A stretch of 64,000 nt of DNA from Candidatus Kapaibacterium sp. (GTDB lineage: Bacteria > Bacteroidota > Ignavibacteria > Kapaibacteriales > UBA2268). The notes under the pieces are model-generated. The model searched no databases and was not told the origin of the DNA. It was given only the letters and a program-made list of their open reading frames with translations. Below are positions 39,508 to 48,472 of this stretch, piece after piece. Numbering within the stretch: the stretch's first letter is position 1; the number at the start of each line of letters is the position of its first letter. Location of the stretch: contig JAPLFL010000108.1 in the NCBI GenBank assembly GCA_026390695.1, forward strand, positions 1 through 64,000, in the 5' to 3' direction. A program made the position numbers and the translations under genes.

Positions 39508-40411
39508 TTCTTATGATTTCAGAGCATTAATTGAGTCTATTTTAATTAGTCCGGTACGCAGAATACTAATATTTTTAGTCTTAAGCTTCTCAATCTTAGC
39601 TTCTATTGCCAGCACCGGACTATTTTTCATTTTCCCTGTCCTTGGTATTAATTTCCCTGCATATCCTGATTTAATTTATCCGGTTACCACTATAATTGTT
39701 TCATTGCTGATTGAAAGCCTCAGAAAAGGCAGTAAATGGCAGCTATTTGGGTTTAATTTTGATAAAATTGCACTCAAACATATAATTTATGGCTTAGTGA
39801 TTACATGTTCAGGATTTTTGGTCATTATTTTAACTGCATTAGCAGCAGGGGCGACGATAAAGGTAGAATGCAATATCGTACCTGCTCAGTTATTTTCAAT
39901 TTTATATTTGCAATTAATTGTATGCTTTTTTGAGGAATCTTTTTTCCGTGGAATAATTTTGCAATCACTTAGGGATAAGATTGGTTTTTTGTCTGCCGCT
40001 GTTATAAGTTCAGGATTATTTGCCGCAGCCCATCTTGCTAATCCATATTTATCATTTATGGGAATAATAAATATTTTTTTTGCTGGTATTTTGTTTGCTG
40101 TGATGTATTTCCACACTCAATCGCTATGGTTGCCAGTATCATTCCATTTCTTCTGGAATACGGGAGTAACCGAGCTTTTAGGCATGCCCGTTTCAGGATT
40201 TCAAATGCAATCACAATTAATAGAAATAAATTTTAATCAGTCAAATTTTGTAACAAATATTCTTTTTGGTAATTATTTTGGCATTGAAGAAGGGCTTCTA
40301 TGCACATTTATACTTTTGTTTTCAATATATATTACTCTGAAATTCACTTGCCCATCACCATATATCAGCTCTGGAATTTTCAAGAGAAATTATTTTGAAT
40401 CGTCAATATAA
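39497..40411 (+). CDS. CPBP-family intramembrane metalloprotease
   Basis: 304 residues with about eight hydrophobic helices. The catalytic motifs of the CPBP (CAAX protease and bacteriocin-processing) family are present: FFEESFFRGIIL near residue 150, FAAAHLANP near 180 and SFHFFWNTG near 217. Members cleave proteins or peptides within the membrane; the substrate is unknown. It overlaps the small HicB-like gene by 11 bases (ATGAATCATAA), so the two are probably coexpressed. Confidence 0.85.
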   Translation: MNHNSYDFRALIESILISPVRRILIFLVLSFSILASIASTGLFFIFPVLGINFPAYPDLIYPVTTIIVSLLIESLRKGSKWQLFGFNFDKIALKHIIYGLVITCSGFLVIILTALAAGATIKVECNIVPAQLFSILYLQLIVCFFEESFFRGIILQSLRDKIGFLSAAVISSGLFAAAHLANPYLSFMGIINIFFAGILFAVMYFHTQSLWLPVSFHFFWNTGVTELLGMPVSGFQMQSQLIEINFNQSNFVTNILFGNYFGIEEGLLCTFILLFSIYITLKFTCPSPYISSGIFKRNYFESSI

Positions 40412-40480
40412 TGAATAAATTCACATCATTCATTTGTTTTAAGTGTATATTGAATAAGTAATGAATTAATTTAAATTAAA

Positions 40481-41647
40481 ATGAAGAAAACTTTTTATCT
40501 TGTCTTATTAATATTCATATTCCAAGTTAGCGCTTCACACAGTCTGAAGGCTCAGTGGGCGATAATGTACACCGATGCAGATTCACTTGTTATACTTGGA
40601 GCAAAATATGTCTATAATCTTCAGTTTATCGAAGCCTCATATTGTTTTAATCGTGTTCAGCAGCTTTATCCCGGTCATCCTGTCGGATATTTTATGGATG
40701 CAATGGTTGACTGGTGGAAAATTAATCTCAATCAGGATGACACTCAATTTGACAAAGTATATTTAAAAAAAATTGATAAAGTTCTTGATGTCTGTCAAAA
40801 AATATTAGATACAAACGCTAAAGATTTGAATGCACTGTTTTTTAAGGGTGGTGCGCTCGGTTACAGAGGACGTTTCCATGCAATACGTAAAAACTGGCTC
40901 TCAACTGCATCTGATGGTAAAGATGGCTTAAATATTTTAATTGAGTGTTTGAAAAAAGCACCGAGTAATCCTGATATTATGCTCGGAACAGGCATCTACA
41001 GCTATTTTGCAGCTAAATTACCAGAAGATTTCCCCTTGCTTAAACCTCTGATGGTTTTCCTTCCTGCCGGTGATAAAAAGCTTGGGATTCTTGAGTTGGA
41101 GTCATCTGCCAAATATGCCCGTTATACAGGCACAGAAGCCAAAGTTGTACTTCAGCAAATATATTATCAATTCGAATATGATTATTATAAAGCCCTTTTA
41201 ATATCAGAAGATTTATACAAGCAATTTCCGAATAATCCTTATTTTAAAAAATATTTAGCCCGCTGCTACAGTGCTAATGGTCGGGCTGCTGAGGCTGAAA
41301 TTCTTTGGCGGGATATATTAAAAAGCTATATGGAGAAGAAATTTGGACACACGATGACCGTTGCAAGAGAAGCCTTGTATTACATCGGTAGAAATTTAAT
41401 GATGAAAAATGATTTAGATAATGCCTTAAAATACTTCTACAAGTGCGATGAAGCTTGTCGTGAGCTTGATAAATCAGAAATATCCGGGTTTATGGTGAAA
41501 CTGAATTTATATGTCGGAAATATTTATGATTTGCAGAAAAAACGTGATCTGGCAAATGCACAATATAATAAAGTGCTGCAGATGCGTGATTTCGACGGTT
41601 CGCATTATCAGGCAAAATTTTGGCTATCCCGTGCATATGGTCAATAA
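40481..41647 (+). CDS. Exported TPR-like protein of unknown function
   Basis: 388 residues. A signal peptide (TFYLVLLIFIFQVSASHSLK) ends near KAQ. The rest consists of degenerate TPR helices (YNLQFIEASYCFNRVQQLYP, LYKQFPNNPYFKKYLARCYS, LYVGNIYDLQKKRDLANAQY). The central region with GGALGYRGRF and GTGIYSYFAAKLPEDFPLLK resembles uncharacterised Bacteroidota TPR proteins seen next to envelope genes. No enzyme motif is present. It is upstream of the NamZ-type gene by 60 bases. Confidence 0.72.
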   Translation: MKKTFYLVLLIFIFQVSASHSLKAQWAIMYTDADSLVILGAKYVYNLQFIEASYCFNRVQQLYPGHPVGYFMDAMVDWWKINLNQDDTQFDKVYLKKIDKVLDVCQKILDTNAKDLNALFFKGGALGYRGRFHAIRKNWLSTASDGKDGLNILIECLKKAPSNPDIMLGTGIYSYFAAKLPEDFPLLKPLMVFLPAGDKKLGILELESSAKYARYTGTEAKVVLQQIYYQFEYDYYKALLISEDLYKQFPNNPYFKKYLARCYSANGRAAEAEILWRDILKSYMEKKFGHTMTVAREALYYIGRNLMMKNDLDNALKYFYKCDEACRELDKSEISGFMVKLNLYVGNIYDLQKKRDLANAQYNKVLQMRDFDGSHYQAKFWLSRAYGQ

Positions 41648-41707
41648 ATTCGGCATAATTTCTGCTTAGAATTTTATCAAAACCGTTTGAAATTTTGAAA
41701 GATCAAA

Positions 41708-42952
41708 TTGAAAATAATAAAGTGGATTTTGATAAATACTCTTCTGAGTTTTAACCTGCTTGCTAAATCCGAGATAACATTGCCCGGAATTGATGTTTTG
41801 CGGGCTAATAATTTTGAGCAGCTTCGCGGCAAGAATGTTGGACTATTAACTAATTATACAGGTAGAACTTCTGACGGTATATCGACTGTCGAAGTTTTTA
41901 ACTCCCAAAAAGTATTTGATTTTGAATGTTTATTTGTTCCGGAACATGGCTTTTATAGCGCTATTCCAGCCGGAGCCACAGTGCCTGATGATATTGTTTG
42001 CGGTAAAAAGTGCTATTCACTTTATAATAAATCCAAGAAACCAGCAAAAGATATTATCTCAAAATTAAATGTAATCGTAATTGATATTCAGGATATAGGT
42101 ATCCGCTCCTATACTTATATTTCCACAGTTTTGAAAACTATGGAAGTTGCTGCCGATAATAAGATTAAAGTGTTAATTTTAGATCGTCCAAACCCGCTCG
42201 GTGGCGATATTATTGATGGAAATACAGTGGAGCAAGGCCTGGAATCTTTTGTAGGAATCGCACCTATTGCATATATTCATGGATGTACTATCGGTGAGCT
42301 TGCTCTGATGATAAACGGAGAAGGATGGCTAAATAAAAAATCCAGAATTTCAAAAAAATGCGATCTTGAATTAATTAAGATGATGAACTGGAATCGTGAA
42401 ATGAGATGGGAGGACACTGGACTTCAATGGTATCCGACATCCCCGCATATTCCTACGGTAGATGCAGCTCGCGGAGCCGCATTTATGGGGCTATTCGGGG
42501 AACTTGGCGTGATTAGTATCGGAATTGGTACAACATCCCCTTTCCAATATATTGGTAATACTTCCATGACTTTCGATGATTTGAAGGAATTATCCGATAA
42601 TGTTGAAATATCAGGAATTGATTTGGTCAAAACCCGCTACAGACCTTTTTATGGAATGTATAACGGTAAAGATTGCAATGGTTATTTATTAAAATTTAAA
42701 AAAAATAAAGACTTTAAGCCATTTTCCGAAGGAATTGAGTTCTTTTATCGTATTTTTAATAAATATCCCGATTTAATCGAAGAAAAAAATATAAACGATA
42801 AATCAAAAAATATGTTCCGTAAAGTTTCCGGTTCATCGCTACTGCTCAGTGCTTTGGCTAAAAGAGACAATCTTGATAACATCAGGGAATTAAGCAATCA
42901 CGGATTGGAAAATTATATTAAAATCAGAGCTAAATATTTGCAATATGAATAA
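41708..42952 (+). CDS. namZ: NamZ-type exo-beta-N-acetylmuramidase (DUF1343)
   Basis: 414 residues with a TTG start at 41708; no in-frame ATG fits the signal peptide (IIKWILINTLLSFNLLAKS). The body matches the DUF1343 family: GKNVGLLTNYTGR near residue 40, VPEHGFYSAIPAG near 78, VIDIQDIGIRSYTYISTV near 123, LDRPNPLGGD near 157 and WYPTSPHIPT near 241. The characterised member NamZ releases N-acetylmuramic acid from the non-reducing end of peptidoglycan fragments (GH171), so cell-wall recycling or scavenging is the likely role. Secretion is implied by the signal peptide. The gene overlaps the barrel gene by eight bases. Confidence 0.85.
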   Translation: MKIIKWILINTLLSFNLLAKSEITLPGIDVLRANNFEQLRGKNVGLLTNYTGRTSDGISTVEVFNSQKVFDFECLFVPEHGFYSAIPAGATVPDDIVCGKKCYSLYNKSKKPAKDIISKLNVIVIDIQDIGIRSYTYISTVLKTMEVAADNKIKVLILDRPNPLGGDIIDGNTVEQGLESFVGIAPIAYIHGCTIGELALMINGEGWLNKKSRISKKCDLELIKMMNWNREMRWEDTGLQWYPTSPHIPTVDAARGAAFMGLFGELGVISIGIGTTSPFQYIGNTSMTFDDLKELSDNVEISGIDLVKTRYRPFYGMYNGKDCNGYLLKFKKNKDFKPFSEGIEFFYRIFNKYPDLIEEKNINDKSKNMFRKVSGSSLLLSALAKRDNLDNIRELSNHGLENYIKIRAKYLQYE

Positions 42953-44243
42953 ACTTATTAGATTAAAATCATTAATTATACTTGCATTTCTTCACGTAAT
43001 TGCAATCAATTGCTTTGCTGATGATATATCTTCTCAAACTTATGATTTTCATTTAAAAGGTAATTTTATCTGGCGTTCAGAGCTGGATGCACGTGATTTT
43101 TCAACTAATACATATCCTCTTACTTCAAGTGTGTTTCGGGTGGCAGCCGGTGTGGAAAAAACAGTATGGGATAATTTCACTTTTTGTACTATTGCTCAGG
43201 ATAATTGGCAGGCAGGGGATAGTGGCAGGTCAAATTTGCATATTCAACAGGCTTATATAGATATTAGTTATTTGTTAAGAACAAATATTTCGTTTAAAGT
43301 CGGACGATTTGAACAAAAATATGGTTTGGGAAACTTCGTTTCATCGTCAGATTGGATGATTAATCCTAATTATTTCGATGGTTTTATCCTTAATTATAAA
43401 CACGAAAAATATTTCATTGATGCTTTTTTATTCGATCAGCATTATGCCAATAAATACACTGAAATTCCAGTTCCAAATGATTATTTTAGACCGGCATTAG
43501 CTTCAAATGATGCTTCCATGCTTGGACTTTGGTATGGACATGATGATTTTGAGGGCAATCTTACAAACGCATTTATAACTTATGAATATGATCTTTCCAA
43601 AAACTCAGGAAATAAACCGAAACTTCAAAGACTAAGTTGCGGAGCCGATTATCTTATGAAAATCGACGACTTTTCACTTCAAACTAATTTAACATTACAA
43701 ATAGGGCAGAGTAGCCGTTTGATTAATAATCTTCCTTTATCAGCTTATGATGCAGGTTTGAGTGCGCAATACAATTATTGGTACTTCAAATTTATTGCAG
43801 GTGCAGAGATTATGTCCGGTAATAAAGTTACAGATAGCAGTGCTGATCATGCCTTTATTGCTGTTTATCGCGATAAACATTTATTCAATGGCAAAATGGG
43901 TTACTTTGCATCACAGGCAAATATTGAATACCTCGGTTTACAAGATTATTATTTTTCTTTGAGAATAGAACCACTGGGAAGTAAAGTAACCGGATACATT
44001 GATTTACATCAATTTTTAGCATATAAACCCTTAACTTTATCAAGCGGAGGCTTATCCAATATATTCGGTCAGGAACTTGATATTGCTGTTAAATATAATT
44101 TCAGTCAGGATGCAAAACTAGAACTTGGCTCATCGGTTTTTAATCCAAAATGCACAATGAAAGAGCTTTGGAAGGACTGCGCCGGAAAAATTCGGGCTGA
44201 TGTTTCGTATTGGTTTTATATAGCAATGTCGTATAAATTCTAA
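42945..44243 (+). CDS. Outer-membrane beta-barrel, porin-like
   Basis: 432 residues with a signal peptide (LIILAFLHVIAINCF ending FAD). From residue 30 to the end there are alternating amphipathic strands (DFHLKGNFIWRSELDARDF, NISFKVGRFEQKYGLGNF, GYIDLHQFLAYKPL), and the protein ends in YWFYIAMSYKF with the C-terminal Phe used for BAM assembly. KVGRFEQKYG and the overall pattern resemble alginate-export-type porins, but the solute is unknown. Its ATG overlaps the namZ stop (ATGAATAA), suggesting that uptake of sugar or muropeptide products may be linked to NamZ activity. Confidence 0.75.
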   Translation: MNKLIRLKSLIILAFLHVIAINCFADDISSQTYDFHLKGNFIWRSELDARDFSTNTYPLTSSVFRVAAGVEKTVWDNFTFCTIAQDNWQAGDSGRSNLHIQQAYIDISYLLRTNISFKVGRFEQKYGLGNFVSSSDWMINPNYFDGFILNYKHEKYFIDAFLFDQHYANKYTEIPVPNDYFRPALASNDASMLGLWYGHDDFEGNLTNAFITYEYDLSKNSGNKPKLQRLSCGADYLMKIDDFSLQTNLTLQIGQSSRLINNLPLSAYDAGLSAQYNYWYFKFIAGAEIMSGNKVTDSSADHAFIAVYRDKHLFNGKMGYFASQANIEYLGLQDYYFSLRIEPLGSKVTGYIDLHQFLAYKPLTLSSGGLSNIFGQELDIAVKYNFSQDAKLELGSSVFNPKCTMKELWKDCAGKIRADVSYWFYIAMSYKF

Positions 44244-44380
44244 TATCGTTACGATTTGAAAATAAAGGAGTTAGGGCGTATATTCCAAAAGAACTTCAAT
44301 AGATTTTTCTTTTTGTAACAATGCAGGAGCTTGTTAAAAGTATAATAATAATATCATTTCCTTAATGAATTAGGAATTAT

Positions 44381-44534
44381 TGTCATTCCCGCGCATGAGA
44401 TTGTGTGAAAACTACCTTTTCTTGTCATTCCTGCGAATGCAGGAATCCCCATTTATGGCAATTAGGAGATTCCTGCATTCGCAGGAATGACAGCAATAAA
44501 GAGTTTTTACACAGTCTCATACGCAGGAATGACA
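44381..44534. repeat. Composite REP-like palindrome, copy 2
   Basis: The outer arms tgtcattcccgcgcatgag (44381-) and ctcatacgcaggaatgaca (ending 44534) enclose gtgtgaaaac / gttttTacac-type inner arms and then the compact palindrome 44423-44492 (tgtcattcctgcgaatgcag / ctgcattcgcaggaatgaca). It is therefore nested three deep. It lies in the 356-base gap between the barrel gene and the convergent TldD-like gene; the part 44244-44380 shows nothing else. Confidence 0.88.
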
Positions 44535-44555
44535 GGCCTTCAAGTAGGAAACGAT

Positions 44556-44597
44556 ATAACTCCCAACTCATAACTTATAATTCCTAACTCATAACTA
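44556..44597. repeat. Six-unit heptamer array abutting the TldD-like gene stop
   Basis: Exact 7-bp spacing: ataactc, ccaactc, ataactt, ataattc, ctaactc, ataacta. On the gene (minus) strand these are GAGTTAT-type units. They begin two bases past the stop of the gene ending at 44600, the same placement as the array at 2733-2756. Confidence 0.85.
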
Positions 44598-44599
44598 AT

Positions 44600-46357
44600 C
44601 TAAGGCCTTGCCAAAATCGGAGGTTTTGGGAAATTATCTTCAATAGATTTGATTTCCAGGTCCTCAAATAAAATATCAGGACAAATAACCGAAGAAGCTA
44701 TATAATGCAATCCACCGGTAATATATGGCGAAATAACAGAGCTGGCAAGCAAGTTTAGAGCGTAATTAGAATTAGAGACAAATAATATATCTTTAAAAGA
44801 CTGAGCATTCATTCCATTAGCAATTAAACCAACTATTGGCTCCTCATGACCATCAGGGAAAACTTTAAAGGCTTGAGTTAGTAATAATTTATTCTCCATA
44901 TTAAAAAAAGAAAAATTATTCGCAAGAATCTTAAGAAGAGATGTAAAGAGAACATTCTGATTAATAACTCGTTTAACTACAATACCATAAGGCAATTCAC
45001 GGTCTTTGCAAAGTTTCATCATTTTCTCGCGGATATCCTTAGCTGATAATTTATGAGTTTCATCAGAGTTAAGTAAAATGTTAGAAAACATTGCCGCTCC
45101 ACCACGTTTGTGCCCATTATCATAATGAACACGTTTTGTGGGGATACGTTCGGACAGCAATGATTTTAGAAAACCATTTTCAACTAATGTAACATCCGAT
45201 GGTTTTAAACCATCGTCGTCAATAAAATAATTTCCAATTAGAATAGTTCTGTTATAATTTTCAAGTGATGGTTTATCAGAGACCGATAAAAACTCAGGTA
45301 GAACACGTCCTCCGATTTTAGATTGAAAAGCCATATTACGTTCTGTTTCTGACATGCCGTTCTCAGTCATTTGCTGGCGCTGAGTAATAAGGTTGGGTGC
45401 AAAAAGTTGAGCAAAAGACTCTGCCGCAGCCTGTCCTTCGAAAATAACAGGGCCGGAATAAGATTCATCAAGCCGAGAAGCATTTTTCATTAATTTTATA
45501 TTCTCTGCCAAGTTTTTAGCTGCTTGAACAAGGGAATCCTGCGAAGGAAGCTGATTTGTAAGTTTAGAATAAAAGGTATAAAAATCTGAAACCGGTAATC
45601 CATCAGAAGATTGAGTACTGGCAACATATTCGATACCGGTAAAAACATCATTTTTTATATATTCGGCACCTTCGCTATTAACATAATAAATTTTCTGAGG
45701 TATATATTCAAAGCCACAGGAGGATACATTAACTTCAGGATAATCGGCAAAAACAGCAGAAATCTTTTTGATTATAGGCTCAACCTGAGAACATGCGAAT
45801 GGAGCTAAAGCATAAGTATCGGTAGATTTATCGGAGTTAATTTTCATAAAATCCTGAGTAGTATCCCGAACTATTCTGTTTTTAAGAGCGGATTCCTTCT
45901 TAGAGAAAGATTCTGCAACTTGTTTATATGCAGCGTCGGTTGCAAGCCATAGTTCGCGACGTAAGGTCTTATAATCCAGTTCATAAGGGACAGCACGATT
46001 TTTGAATAGTTCCTCATCATCGCCACTTCCAAAGAAGCTCATGCCGAAATCGAAGAAATTTGAATTGTCGAATTTGTAATCACCAACACGAATTGATACT
46101 GTTATTTTTGCAGAATAAGAGCTGTCTGATTCGGTTAAACTACCAAGAGTTGCTTTAACAGAATATGACCGGTGTAAAGTGAGAGTATATTCAATAAAAT
46201 ATGGTTTCTGCAGTTTATCTACTTTAAGATCGGCAATATTGCGGCGCAATTCTTCGCGCATAGCACGCATATATTCTTCGTTTGCAAAAGTATTAGAGTT
46301 AAAAATAAAAGAGAATAATATTATGGAAATTGTGCTCAGAATTATATTTTTTTTCAC
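44600..46357 (-). CDS. Exported TldD/PmbA-like (peptidase U62) protein
   Basis: 585 residues. The signal peptide (IILSTISIILFSFIFNSNTF, ending FAN) is unusual since TldD/PmbA are cytosolic. The N-terminal half (residues 30-300) resembles the TldD/PmbA first domain. GPVIFEGQAAAESFAQLFAP near residue 300 aligns with the start of the TldD second domain, but no HExxxH zinc site is visible there, as in PmbA-type subunits. KRVHYDNGHKRGGAAMFSN and VVKRVINQN match later family blocks. TldD/PmbA pairs degrade unfolded peptides; this solitary, exported, probably metal-site-free copy may have another role. Confidence 0.75.
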   Translation of the reverse strand: MKKNIILSTISIILFSFIFNSNTFANEEYMRAMREELRRNIADLKVDKLQKPYFIEYTLTLHRSYSVKATLGSLTESDSSYSAKITVSIRVGDYKFDNSNFFDFGMSFFGSGDDEELFKNRAVPYELDYKTLRRELWLATDAAYKQVAESFSKKESALKNRIVRDTTQDFMKINSDKSTDTYALAPFACSQVEPIIKKISAVFADYPEVNVSSCGFEYIPQKIYYVNSEGAEYIKNDVFTGIEYVASTQSSDGLPVSDFYTFYSKLTNQLPSQDSLVQAAKNLAENIKLMKNASRLDESYSGPVIFEGQAAAESFAQLFAPNLITQRQQMTENGMSETERNMAFQSKIGGRVLPEFLSVSDKPSLENYNRTILIGNYFIDDDGLKPSDVTLVENGFLKSLLSERIPTKRVHYDNGHKRGGAAMFSNILLNSDETHKLSAKDIREKMMKLCKDRELPYGIVVKRVINQNVLFTSLLKILANNFSFFNMENKLLLTQAFKVFPDGHEEPIVGLIANGMNAQSFKDILFVSNSNYALNLLASSVISPYITGGLHYIASSVICPDILFEDLEIKSIEDNFPKPPILARP

Positions 46358-46416
46358 ATTTTACTTTCAATATACTAAAAGAAAATATTGACGAGCAAAT
46401 CATCTATAAATTGTAG

Positions 46417-46442
46417 CAAATCATAATGAAAAATCTGGGTTT
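46417..46442. repeat. Possible solo end of the MITE-like family
   Basis: aaatcataatgaaaaatctg followed by ggttt matches the right end of the MITE-like copies (AAATCTTAATGA...CTGGGTT). No left end lies nearby, so it is a fragment or a chance match. Confidence 0.35.
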
Positions 46443-46492
46443 AATTAATCATTAATTTTTCTTAGGCAGTAATTAAAAATTAATAGGCACAT

Positions 46493-46520
46493 ATTAATTA
46501 ACCATTAACCATTAAAATTT
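46493..46520. repeat. Heptamer array at the stop of the vWA-OmpA-SPOR gene
   Basis: Units attaatt, aaccatt, aaccatt, aaaattt run up to the stop codon of the minus-strand gene. On the gene strand they are AATGGTT-type units, as after the stops at 8296, 14722 and 59643. Confidence 0.6.
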
Positions 46521-48387
46521 ACTCTACCTTCAAGTTCGCTTTAAATTTCTTAGCTAACATTTTAGCAGATTTATCGGCTTCTGTGGCTGATTTATAGCCC
46601 CAAAGTTTAACTCTGTAGGACATTGTTTCGTCAAATCCGAATCGCTCGTAATAGGCATTGGCACCGCGTTTTTCCCATTTTTCAACAATCTTCTGAGCCA
46701 AATCCTCACTCGGAGCTTGTTCAGCAATAATCTCAAAAGGAAATGATTTCGCTTCAAGCCAGCGAATTTCGGCTCTTCGGTTATAAAATTCTTGCCAAGG
46801 TATATTCCTAAAGAAATAAATCGGACTATTTGCACCCTCCGAGCGCACTTTTATTTGTTCCGGTTTCACACCGTATTGAATTAGCATATTAAAAATAGAT
46901 CCGCTTCTCAGAGATGCAATTTCTATATTTTCTTCGGAAGATCCTTCAATAGAGCTATGCCCGATGACTTCGAGTGTCAAGTCAGGATTATCCTGAAGAA
47001 TCTGAGAAAGAAGTTTAATATTATCGAAATAATCATGGTCAATGTTTGAGCTATTGGCACTGAATGAGGCAATAGCCTGATGTGGGGAGTAAAATAGATG
47101 AAGATTCTTTGCGAAAAGATAATAATCTTTGATGATCTTGGATTCAGATTCAAAGCCAAGTTCGAGTTTATTCAATTCACATATCAGATCCGAATCAATC
47201 TGACTTTCAATTTCATAATAAAAGTTCTGTGAGTAAATAATTTCAGTAACTATACCTTCAATATCTTTTAAATTTTCATTAAAGAGGTGATAGAAACGCC
47301 CTCCGCTTGCTGATGCCACCTGTCTCAATTCATTTGTATTGATTGCAGATCCCACACCAATGATATAAACAGGTATTCCCGATTTTTTTGAAATTTCTAC
47401 AACATCTTCAGCTTTATATACAATTGATGAATTTTCGGCACTGAATGCGACTATTATACATGCTCCCGGTTCTTTCTTTGAGGAGCGGGACATTTCGTAT
47501 ATTGAAAGAAAAGCAGATTTCCAAAGCCCGCATAACCCCGATGCAGGAGGAATTTCAATCTTTTTAAAATCTGAAATAATTTTTTCTGTTTTCTGCAATG
47601 TATCAATTAGATTCAAATTCTGATTAAAATATGAAAATTGTAATTTCGATGAAGGATTCATTTTTTGAACTGCATTTTTCAAATACATTAATGATGCTTC
47701 ATTTCCCGTTGATGGAGCCGAATTATCAAGCATCAGTGCTACGTTGCAACTTGTTTCCGATAAAACGGATTGTTTGAAATTAATGATTTTAAGAGCGTGA
47801 TGACCCGATTGGCAATCAATATTCAAATTAAGATGATTAGTGCTATTCAGCCCTGAGAGAAAATTACCGTTTTCATCCAAAAAAGCACTGCGAATTTTTA
47901 ATTTCCCTTGGGTTTGATCGTAACTTGATTGTAAAATTTTTGTGTTATTAAGTTTATCCCATTCACCTTTTGAATCAAGCCCGGCAAAAAAGTCAGACTT
48001 GGTGTCAAACTGCTTTAATTCTATCGGTCTTGTAGAGCTTGGCCCCTTGGTTGGCGCCTGAGTTGTCTGATTATTAACTACCTCAATTTGCCATGTTAAA
48101 ATAATAGTGTCATTATCGGAGTTATAAATATAAAATTTATAGTTGGTAGTGCGTCTGGGAGCGAAATAGAAGCTATCAACCGGAGAGAACCTTTTAACAA
48201 TATCATCGATTCTAACACCCTTTGCATTTGAAAAATCCCAACGCATATCTGCAGCATCACCTTTTTTTATTTTGGAATATCCCTCAAAGGAATTAACTTT
48301 AATCGTATTCTTTGAAAATAAATTTATACTAAAAATAAAAAACAAAATTAAGATTGCTTTTAATTCGGTGCTGATCAGTGTTTTCAT
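46519..48387 (-). CDS. Exported vWA-OmpA-SPOR envelope protein
   Basis: 622 residues. A signal peptide (LKAILILFFIFSINLFS) is followed by a beta-rich segment to about 205. A von Willebrand A-like domain comes next (NVALMLDNSAPSTGNEASLM, a partly degenerate metal site, then ACIIVAFSAENS and IPVYIIGVGS). An OmpA-like peptidoglycan-binding domain (LTLEVIGHSSIEGSSEENI, IASLRSGSIFNMLIQYGV, NRRAEIRW) and a C-terminal SPOR domain (YRVKLWGYKSATEADKSAKM) follow. OmpA and SPOR domains both bind peptidoglycan, SPOR preferring denuded septal glycan. A periplasmic scaffold linking the outer membrane and division site is plausible. Confidence 0.82.
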   Translation of the reverse strand: MKTLISTELKAILILFFIFSINLFSKNTIKVNSFEGYSKIKKGDAADMRWDFSNAKGVRIDDIVKRFSPVDSFYFAPRRTTNYKFYIYNSDNDTIILTWQIEVVNNQTTQAPTKGPSSTRPIELKQFDTKSDFFAGLDSKGEWDKLNNTKILQSSYDQTQGKLKIRSAFLDENGNFLSGLNSTNHLNLNIDCQSGHHALKIINFKQSVLSETSCNVALMLDNSAPSTGNEASLMYLKNAVQKMNPSSKLQFSYFNQNLNLIDTLQKTEKIISDFKKIEIPPASGLCGLWKSAFLSIYEMSRSSKKEPGACIIVAFSAENSSIVYKAEDVVEISKKSGIPVYIIGVGSAINTNELRQVASASGGRFYHLFNENLKDIEGIVTEIIYSQNFYYEIESQIDSDLICELNKLELGFESESKIIKDYYLFAKNLHLFYSPHQAIASFSANSSNIDHDYFDNIKLLSQILQDNPDLTLEVIGHSSIEGSSEENIEIASLRSGSIFNMLIQYGVKPEQIKVRSEGANSPIYFFRNIPWQEFYNRRAEIRWLEAKSFPFEIIAEQAPSEDLAQKIVEKWEKRGANAYYERFGFDETMSYRVKLWGYKSATEADKSAKMLAKKFKANLKVE

Positions 48388-48472
48388 ACTTTTGCTTTTC
48401 TAAATTTCTAATTCAATTCCAAAAAAATTACTTAACAATTAAACAAAATAACTCAATTTTTATTATCGTCAA

